The notes beneath the pieces are model-generated. The model was not told the DNA's origin and made no database searches. It saw only the letters and a program-made list of their open reading frames with translations. Shown here in pieces: positions 6,410-11,811 of a stretch of 11,811 nt of DNA. Source of the DNA: an uncultured Clostridia bacterium (GTDB taxonomy: Bacteria; Bacillota; Clostridia; Oscillospirales; Acutalibacteraceae); contig CALBKQ010000009.1 of assembly GCA_937895645.1 (NCBI GenBank), forward strand, positions 1-11,811, given 5' to 3'. How positions within the stretch are numbered: the first letter of the stretch is position 1; each line of letters opens with the position of its first letter. Made by a program: the position numbers and the translations under genes.

Positions 6410-7096
6410 TTACATCACTCCCGTCACAAAAAGTTGAGATAACTCATTCTGAATTGAGAATTTATAAGGTGAATAATCCTCTTCTTCTAAAATCATACGG
6501 GTAAGACGTTCAATTGAGTTAGCATTGAAATCAATCCCCACTTTATAAAGTCTATTTAACATTATTGAAAACTCTTTTTTCAGTAATTCTGCGGGGTAAT
6601 CAAGTCTTGTATATAAATCAAGGCGTTCTATACTTCTGCCGAATTTAAGAATATTTCTCGATGCCTCAGCCTCAATATTATCGTCGGCACTACCCCAGAA
6701 TGCGAAAATCCAGTCAGTAACCTCTTGCACTTTAAGAAGTGGAGCATTACTGCTACTGCTTTTTTCCATAATATCAACTGCAAGTTGAAGATATGACAAA
6801 GTATCAGATGAAATTACATTTCTCATTTCAACCGCATTATCATAAGCGTGAAGAAGTGAAGAATAAATTGATGCAGGGTCGTTTGCATCAAACAAAAACG
6901 AACTGATAAACTCCTGACGACAAGAATAATTGTTTGCAATACCTAAACGACGACAAAAGTTTATGTATTCTTCGTCATTTATATCAATCATAATGTCATA
7001 ACATTCGGTAAAGGCTTTAAGCGTTGTGAACACACGCTCAACATAACGACCAAGCCAGAAAAGATTATCACTTGATTTTATCGAGATAATACCCAT
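6410..7096 (-). CDS. Alpha-E domain protein (DUF403)
   Basis: A 228-residue, mostly helical protein. Family landmarks: NLFWLGRYVERV (11-22), the mid helix NAVEMRNVISSD (87-98), and FGRSIERLDLY (152-162). Alpha-E proteins are usually around 300 residues, so this is a short member with both ends intact. The biochemical role is not established; comparative genomics places it as the constant partner of permuted ATP-grasp ligases and transglutaminases in predicted peptide-synthesis or modification loci. Its start lies 19 bases inside the ATP-grasp gene, with AAGGA 4 bases before the ATG, indicating coupled expression. Confidence 0.9.
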   Translation of the reverse strand: MGIISIKSSDNLFWLGRYVERVFTTLKAFTECYDIMIDINDEEYINFCRRLGIANNYSCRQEFISSFLFDANDPASIYSSLLHAYDNAVEMRNVISSDTLSYLQLAVDIMEKSSSSNAPLLKVQEVTDWIFAFWGSADDNIEAEASRNILKFGRSIERLDLYTRLDYPAELLKKEFSIMLNRLYKVGIDFNANSIERLTRMILEEEDYSPYKFSIQNELSQLFVTGVM

Positions 7097-8391
7097 GTGT
7101 CCTTAAAGCCTCCTCCCTGTGATGAGTTTACGACGAATGAATTAGCATCCTTTGCAAAACGGGTAAGTCCTGATTTCCATACTACAGGCTCTTCACCCAT
7201 AAGCACAAATGCACGTAAATCTGCTTTTCTTTCAGTTGCAACACCGTGTTCAACTACTTTTAAGTCGTTGAATTCTATAATTTCTTGTGCTATGAATCTG
7301 CGTGGCTCTTTTTGAATTGCTTTTTTAAGTTCGTAAAGGCGTTCTAATGACAATTCGTTACCGAATACTACGCCATAGCCACCTGATTCTGCAACATCTT
7401 TAACTACTAATTTATGCACATTCTCAAGCACATATTTCATATCTTCTTCATAAAAGGGTAAATATGTAGGTGCGTTTGAAAGTGTAGGTTCTTCGCCAAG
7501 ATAATATTTAATCATAGCCGGCACATAGTAATAAATACCTTTATCATCTGCAACGGAATTACCCGGTGCATTAACGAGCGCTACATTACCTGCCCTATAA
7601 GCATCCATAATATGTGGGACACCAAGAAGTGAGTCTGCGCGGAAAGTCATAGGGTCCATAAAATCATCATTAATTCTGCGATAAACAGCGCCAACGCGCT
7701 GACGCTTACCTGAATACTCGCTATAATATAGCACATTACCCTCGACAAACAAATCTTGTGGCATAGCGAAAACTGAACCTGTTTTTTCAGCCAAGTATGA
7801 ATGTTCAAAGAATGCAGAGTTAAATCGGCCGGGAGTAAGTACTACATTTATTCCACCCGTATTCACATAATCGAGAGTATTACGAAGTAAATCACCATAA
7901 TTACGGTTATCAATAACACCGTTTGCACGGAATGTGTCAGGACTAGCCCTTCGACAGAGTTCGCGGGCAATCATAGGGTATGAAGCACCTGACGGCACAC
8001 GAAGATTGTCTTCAAGCACATACCAGCGCATATCGTTACCTTGCACAAGGTCGATACCTGAAATATGAGCAAAAACGTCTTTTGGTGGCACTGCCCCCTC
8101 GCATTCCATCATATATCCTGCTGCACCATAAACAAATTCTTCAGGAATAATTTTATCTTTAATAATCTGCTTTTTGGTGTAAATATCCTTCAAAAAGATA
8201 TTGAGAGCCTTAACGCGTTGCTTCAGTCCGCGTTCAAGATAGTCAAATTCATCCTTTGAAATAATACGAGGTACTGCGTCAAAAGGGAAAAGACGCTCGT
8301 TGAAAACATTGTTTTTGTAAATGCCGAATTTTACACCATATCGTGCTAAAAGTCGGTTAATTTCGTCGGTATGTTCTATAAGTCCGTACAA
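7078..8391 (-). CDS. Circularly permuted ATP-grasp protein (predicted amidoligase)
   Basis: A 437-residue ATP-grasp enzyme of the circularly permuted family (COG2308/DUF404-DUF407), predicted to join a carboxylate to an amine using ATP. Landmarks, counted from the GTG: WYVLEDNLRVPSGASYP (126-142), YRRINDDFMDP (240-250), VNAPGNSVADDKGIYYYVP (276-294), VVKDVAESGGYGVVFG (332-347), FIAQE (369-373) and DLRAFVL (394-400). The start is uncertain. A GTG at 8398-8400 is the outermost choice, bounded by an in-frame TGA 12 bases earlier, but its only Shine-Dalgarno, CGGGAG, overlaps that codon. TTG at 8389-8391 lies 8 nt after it and is preferred, adding to the TTG start of potA. It leads the four-gene operon running to 4840. 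The substrate is unknown; no Anbu-type peptidase gene is visible. Confidence 0.92.
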   Translation of the reverse strand: MYGLIEHTDEINRLLARYGVKFGIYKNNVFNERLFPFDAVPRIISKDEFDYLERGLKQRVKALNIFLKDIYTKKQIIKDKIIPEEFVYGAAGYMMECEGAVPPKDVFAHISGIDLVQGNDMRWYVLEDNLRVPSGASYPMIARELCRRASPDTFRANGVIDNRNYGDLLRNTLDYVNTGGINVVLTPGRFNSAFFEHSYLAEKTGSVFAMPQDLFVEGNVLYYSEYSGKRQRVGAVYRRINDDFMDPMTFRADSLLGVPHIMDAYRAGNVALVNAPGNSVADDKGIYYYVPAMIKYYLGEEPTLSNAPTYLPFYEEDMKYVLENVHKLVVKDVAESGGYGVVFGNELSLERLYELKKAIQKEPRRFIAQEIIEFNDLKVVEHGVATERKADLRAFVLMGEEPVVWKSGLTRFAKDANSFVVNSSQGGGFKDTWVLSR

Positions 8392-8524
8392 ATTTTTCAC
8401 TCCCGAAAGTCAAATAGAATTATACATTATAATTATAATATTTTTTTGTTCATTTTTCTATTGTATAAAGTGAAAAATAATTGAATAATTACTTATTAAA
8501 GATACACAAAAGATATTGCAATTA

Positions 8525-8552
8525 TTGATTTTTGCTTTTACTGTGCTATAAT
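8525..8552 (+). promoter_or_regulatory. Extended -10 promoter of the dehydrogenase/enone reductase operon
   Basis: -35 TTGATT (8525-8530), 16-nt spacer, -10 TATAAT (8547-8552) with an upstream TGC giving an extended -10. The rest of the 8401-8583 gap is AT-rich and must also hold the minus-strand promoter of the ATP-grasp operon. Three minus-strand TATAAT hexamers (8419-8424, 8426-8431, 8432-8437) are present there, but none has a convincing -35. Confidence 0.7.
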
Positions 8553-8583
8553 TTATTTATAATGTGATTAGGGGGAGTTTGGT

Positions 8584-9366
8584 ATGATTACTAACAAAAC
8601 TATTGTACTTACCGGATGTAATAACGGAATCGGTCTTGAAGTGCTTAAACTCTTGCACAAAAATAATAAAATCCTTTGTGTTGACAAAGACATTGACCGT
8701 TTAAGTGTATTCGAAGATGAAAATACATACATAATGCAAAAGGATGTTTCTTCAAAAGAAGCAGTTGATGAAATTTTTGAAGTTGCACTCCAGAAATTGG
8801 GTTCAATCGACATTTTTTATGCTAATGCAGGCTATCCGTATTATGAAGAATTTAACTATGTTGATTGGAACAGAGTTTCACGTATGTTTGAGACCAATGT
8901 GTTCTCACCAATTTATTCATATCAGAAATATGTTGAATACTTAAATGGTAAAAAGGGCATCTTTGCAATAACTGTTTCCGCAATCGGCACAATGGCTATG
9001 CCTGGATTTACAATTTACAGTGCATCAAAATTTGCTATGCATGGTTTCCAGGAAGGACTTCGTCTGGAGTTGCCGAAGAATGTACAACTCACTTGTCTTT
9101 ACCCTGTTGCTACCGATACAGGATTTTTCAAGGCTGCAAATGATATTGAGTTCAAAAAGCCTTTCCCTGTGCAACAACCTGATGTTGTAGCAAGAAAAAT
9201 GGTAAAAGGAATTGAAACAGGCAAAAAAACAGTTAGTCCTTGCGTACTTTTTGGTCTTTCAAAGGTGCTTATGAAGTTTATTCCACCAGTTAAAACTGCT
9301 TACCTTGCACTAGAAAAGAGAAAGTTCAAGGAATTCAAAGAAACTGTAAGAAAGCAGGATAAATAA
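8584..9366 (+). CDS. NAD-dependent short-chain dehydrogenase/reductase
   Basis: A 260-residue classical SDR that oxidises or reduces a hydroxyl/carbonyl group. Cofactor motif TGCNNGIG (10-17), Asp34 after the second strand (favours NAD over NADP), NAG (81-83), and the catalytic tetrad Asn105, Ser132, Tyr145 and Lys149 are all present. The C-terminal part (about 218-242) carries a hydrophobic stretch that could touch the membrane or a lipidic substrate. GGGGGAG lies 6 nt before the ATG. The stop overlaps the next start (TAATG), so it is translated together with the flavin reductase. The pairing suggests both act on one substrate, as 3-hydroxysteroid dehydrogenase and enone reductase do in bile acid pathways, but the substrate is not readable from sequence. 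Confidence 0.93.
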   Translation: MITNKTIVLTGCNNGIGLEVLKLLHKNNKILCVDKDIDRLSVFEDENTYIMQKDVSSKEAVDEIFEVALQKLGSIDIFYANAGYPYYEEFNYVDWNRVSRMFETNVFSPIYSYQKYVEYLNGKKGIFAITVSAIGTMAMPGFTIYSASKFAMHGFQEGLRLELPKNVQLTCLYPVATDTGFFKAANDIEFKKPFPVQQPDVVARKMVKGIETGKKTVSPCVLFGLSKVLMKFIPPVKTAYLALEKRKFKEFKETVRKQDK

Positions 9367-11438
9367 TGAGTTTTGAAATTATGTCAAGTCCTATGAATAT
9401 AGGCACTTGTGAAATAAAAAATAGAATTGTTCTTCCACCAATGCTTATGGGGTTTGGTCAGTTTGACGGCATACCTACTGAAAAATTGATGAATTACTAT
9501 GAGGAAAGGGCAAAAGGTGGCTGTGGTCTTATTATGACCGAAATCACAAGGGTTAACGACCAGACAGGTTCGGCAGCATTTGCTCAACTTGCAGCAAGTC
9601 ACGATTATCACATTGAGCCACTTCGCGAATTGGCAAAACGAGTACAACGTCATGGTGCAAAAATATTTGTGCAGTTGCATCACCCAGGACGACAAAATGT
9701 AGGTCTTTTGGTTGGTACAGTACCGTTAAGCATTCAACTTGAAAAACTTACAAAAGGTGTTTATGGTAAACTCCTGTATAAAATGACACCTGCTATTGGT
9801 CCAACACTACTAAAAAACGATATCGTTCCATCAAGCGTTGCTCCATCAAAATGTCCCCCTGCATACTTTGCAGCAGGTCGTGTTCGTGCTTTAAGATATA
9901 AAGAAATCAAAGAGCTTGAGCAGAACTTTATTGATGCTGCTGAAAGAGTTAAAAAAGCAGGTTGTGACGGTGTTGAACTTCACGCATCACATGGTTATCT
10001 TTTACAGCAATTCTTAAGTCCATATACAAACCAGAGAACTGACGAATACGGTGGAAATCTTGAAAACAGAATGAGATTTTTGCTTAACATTCTTCGTGGT
10101 ATCAAAGAAAGATGTGGAAAAGATTTTCCGGTTGTTGTTCGTCTTACTGCTGACGAATGTTATGAAATGGTAGGTCAGAAAGGCAAAGGATACACACTTG
10201 AAGATGGTGTAAAAATTGCAAAAGCACTTGAAGAAAATGGCGCAGATGCTATTGATGTTTCTTCAGCAGGCTATGATGCTTTCAACTACTGGCTTGAACC
10301 TGTTTCATTTGAGCCGGGATGGAGAAAATATATGGCAAAAGCCATTAAAGATGCTGTATCAATTCCTGTTATGGCTGCAAACCTTATTCGTTCACCTGAA
10401 CAGGCAGAACAACAACTTAAAGACGGTATTCAGGACTTTGTTTCTCTTGGACGTCCACAGATTGCAGACCCATATTGGGCAAACAAAGCACTTAATGGAG
10501 GAGTAATCAAACGTTGTATTTGTTGTCTTAACTGTATTGAGTCAATGCAGAATAACGCGTACATCGGCTCACACGGTGAGTGTTCAGTTAATCCATTTGT
10601 TGGTCACGAAAGTGAAGAACTAAAAAAAGATGGTAACGGAAGAAGTATTGCGGTTATAGGTGCTGGTCCTGCAGGGCTTATGGCATCAGAAATCCTTGCA
10701 AGGCGTGGATTTAATGTTACTCTCTTTGAAAAACAAGAAAAAGCAGGCGGACAAATAATTCTTGCTGCTGCACCACCTAAAAAAGACAAAACAATGTGGT
10801 TTGTTGATGACTTAGTTTCAACTTGCAAAGAGTTGGGCGTAAATATCCTTCTTAACACTCCTGCAACTGTTGAAAAAATCAAAGAGCTTAATCCTTGTAC
10901 AGTAGTTGTTGCTACAGGTAGTAATCCAATTAAGCCAAAATTCAACGGCAGTTATGATGCAGAGAAAGTTCTCACTTTTGAAGATATTTTAAGTGGCAAA
11001 GTTACTCTTACAAATAAAAAGGTTGCACTTATCGGTTCAGGTATGACTGGACTTGAAACTGCACACACACTTATTGAAAACGGTTGTCAAGTTACAGTTG
11101 TTGAAATGGCAAAGGAAATCGCTCCCGGTACTTGGATGCAGCACAAAGATGATGTTATGCCACATCTTAAAAAAGCAGACACCAAGTTTATGCTGGGCGA
11201 AAAGCTTTGTGAAATCGGTAATGGTTACATAGTTACTGAAAACGTTAAGAGTAGGCAGACAACAAAAGTAAATGCAGATTATGTTGTACTTGCTCTTGGT
11301 TCAAGACCTGACAACGCACTTGTAAATGAACTTAAATCTAACGGATTTAACCCATTTATAATCGGTGATGCACAAAAAGTCGGCAGAATTGCAGATGCAA
11401 CAAAAGATGCTTACAAAGTTGCAATTTCAATTAAATAA
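9366..11438 (+). CDS. Old-yellow-enzyme/2,4-dienoyl-CoA reductase-type FMN, Fe-S, FAD oxidoreductase
   Basis: A 690-residue member of the family that includes FadH, enoate reductases and BaiCD/BaiH; it reduces activated C=C bonds with NAD(P)H. Domains: FMN TIM barrel (about 5-375) with HHPGRQ (105-110), ELHASHGYLLQQF (204-216) carrying the probable proton-donor Tyr211, TNQRTDEYGG (221-230) and LGRP (361-364); an Fe-S cluster with Cys384, Cys387, Cys390 and Cys406 (CxxCxxC spacing rather than the FadH CxxCxxxC, plus an extra Cys386); FAD site GAGPAG (432-437); and NAD(P)H site GSGMTG (557-562). Start ATG overlaps the SDR stop by one base, with AGGA 6 nt upstream. The HASH motif argues against a bilirubin reductase. 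The substrate could be an unsaturated acyl-CoA, enoate, steroid or other enone. Confidence 0.95.
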   Translation: MSFEIMSSPMNIGTCEIKNRIVLPPMLMGFGQFDGIPTEKLMNYYEERAKGGCGLIMTEITRVNDQTGSAAFAQLAASHDYHIEPLRELAKRVQRHGAKIFVQLHHPGRQNVGLLVGTVPLSIQLEKLTKGVYGKLLYKMTPAIGPTLLKNDIVPSSVAPSKCPPAYFAAGRVRALRYKEIKELEQNFIDAAERVKKAGCDGVELHASHGYLLQQFLSPYTNQRTDEYGGNLENRMRFLLNILRGIKERCGKDFPVVVRLTADECYEMVGQKGKGYTLEDGVKIAKALEENGADAIDVSSAGYDAFNYWLEPVSFEPGWRKYMAKAIKDAVSIPVMAANLIRSPEQAEQQLKDGIQDFVSLGRPQIADPYWANKALNGGVIKRCICCLNCIESMQNNAYIGSHGECSVNPFVGHESEELKKDGNGRSIAVIGAGPAGLMASEILARRGFNVTLFEKQEKAGGQIILAAAPPKKDKTMWFVDDLVSTCKELGVNILLNTPATVEKIKELNPCTVVVATGSNPIKPKFNGSYDAEKVLTFEDILSGKVTLTNKKVALIGSGMTGLETAHTLIENGCQVTVVEMAKEIAPGTWMQHKDDVMPHLKKADTKFMLGEKLCEIGNGYIVTENVKSRQTTKVNADYVVLALGSRPDNALVNELKSNGFNPFIIGDAQKVGRIADATKDAYKVAISIK

Positions 11439-11443
11439 AACAA

Positions 11444-11478
11444 AAAGGACGATTCGTAATGAATCGTCCTTTGCTTTT
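11444..11478. terminator. Strong intrinsic terminator, probably bidirectional
   Basis: A 12-bp perfect stem AAAGGACGATTC / GAATCGTCCTTT with loop GTAAT (11444-11472), then GCTTTT. On the minus strand the stem is followed by a T-rich run, so it can also end the YbaK-type gene transcript. Confidence 0.9.
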
Positions 11479-11496
11479 GTAGGCGTGGAAGCCTAC
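11479..11496. repeat. Second short palindrome next to the terminator
   Basis: GTAGGC (11479-11484), loop GTGGAA, GCCTAC (11491-11496). No T-run follows on the plus strand, and on the minus strand the next bases are AAAAGC, so it is not a terminator by itself. It may be part of a dispersed intergenic palindrome unit. Confidence 0.5.
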
Positions 11497-11505
11497 GAAT
11501 ACACG

Positions 11506-11811
11506 CTATTCAATTGGTTTTGAAACCTCTACCCATTGTTTATAGCCTGAGTATTTTTCGAGTTCTGGGATTGTAAGCTCAATAGCACTGTTACTGCCAC
11601 CAACTGCCGGAAAAACAGTCTGGAAACGTTTCATCGATGTATCAAGGTAAACATCGACACCGTCTTTAATACCGAATGGGCAAACGCCACCGATTTGATG
11701 ACCTACATATTCTTCTAACTGGTCAGGTGACATCATTTTTGCTTTTGTATGGAAAAATCCTTTATACTTTGAATTGTCAACCTTTACATCTCCTGCCATA
11801 AGTATAAGAAT
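11506..11811 (-). CDS. YbaK/EbsC-family aminoacyl-tRNA deacylase, partial
   Basis: The C-terminal 101 residues of a YbaK-type protein (family about 155-160 residues), which hydrolyses mischarged tRNA such as Cys- or Ala-tRNA(Pro). Visible landmarks are MAGDVKVDN, the GHQIGGVCPFGI motif and the DVYLD strand that follows. The reading frame is open to the right edge and the four codons before the internal ATG at 11799 encode ILIL, matching the usual hydrophobic strand before AGD, so that ATG is not the true start. The N-terminal third, with the start and promoter, lies outside. Which mischarged tRNA it edits cannot be decided from this part. Confidence 0.88.
   Translation of the reverse strand: MLILMAGDVKVDNSKYKGFFHTKAKMMSPDQLEEYVGHQIGGVCPFGIKDGVDVYLDTSMKRFQTVFPAVGGSNSAIELTIPELEKYSGYKQWVEVSKPIE

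Noticed and set aside
8426..8439. Perfect palindrome ATTATAATTATAAT as an operator
   Set aside because: It consists only of A and T in a very AT-rich gap and is made of overlapping TATAAT hexamers, so chance or promoter sequence is enough to explain it.
9384..9695. Minus-strand open frame of 103 codons
   Set aside because: Antisense to the FMN domain of the flavin reductase, with Cys/His-rich random-looking translation.
10604..10945. Minus-strand open frame of 113 codons
   Set aside because: Antisense to the FAD domain of the flavin reductase, which has clear motifs in its own frame; low-complexity translation and no ribosome site.
9366..11438. Bilirubin reductase (BilR)
   Set aside because: Similar length and domain order, but as I recall BilR proteins carry an HGDR-type motif where this protein has HASHGYLL, and no flavodoxin-like BilS or MarR-type BilQ is next to it.

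Overview
The window looks like a chromosomal piece of a low-GC Gram-positive anaerobe of the class Clostridia, most likely a gut or rumen relative of Ruminococcus/Oscillospiraceae. The grounds are AT-rich DNA with sigma-A-type promoters, strong Shine-Dalgarno sites, TTG starts, a B12 riboswitch driving an ECF-type S component, a secreted protein ending in a dockerin, and a clostridial-style FMN/Fe-S/FAD enoate reductase-like enzyme. This placement is inference. No phage, IS, CRISPR, tRNA or rRNA sequence was seen.

Layout. (1) Bases 1-1508, minus strand: the N-terminal half of a PotA-like polyamine ABC ATPase (TTG start, own promoter), preceded by a membrane-anchored glycerophosphodiesterase-like protein with altered catalytic motifs. 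(2) 1516-2774, plus strand: promoter, cobalamin riboswitch, a small lipoprotein with a transcobalamin-C-terminal-like (DUF4430) domain, a six-helix ECF S component and a bidirectional terminator. This reads as a compact B12/corrinoid capture and uptake unit. (3) 2784-8400, minus strand, six genes: circularly permuted ATP-grasp, alpha-E protein, transglutaminase-like protein, TIM-barrel isomerase-like protein, NrdR, and a secreted transglutaminase-like protein with a dockerin. The first three form the predicted amidoligase/peptide-modification cassette known from comparative genomics; the fourth follows directly and may be an added member. nrdR has its own promoter with two NrdR-box-like sites, 16 bp apart, pointing to autoregulation. 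(4) 8525-11478, plus strand: promoter, short-chain dehydrogenase, overlapping by one base with a 690-residue old-yellow-enzyme/dienoyl-CoA reductase-type enzyme, then a strong terminator. This pair resembles a dehydrogenase plus enone reductase pathway. (5) 11506-11811, minus strand: the C-terminal part of a YbaK-type aminoacyl-tRNA deacylase.

The best leads are the riboswitch/DUF4430/S-component unit, the ATP-grasp/alpha-E/transglutaminase/TIM-barrel operon, and the dehydrogenase/enone-reductase pair of unknown substrate.
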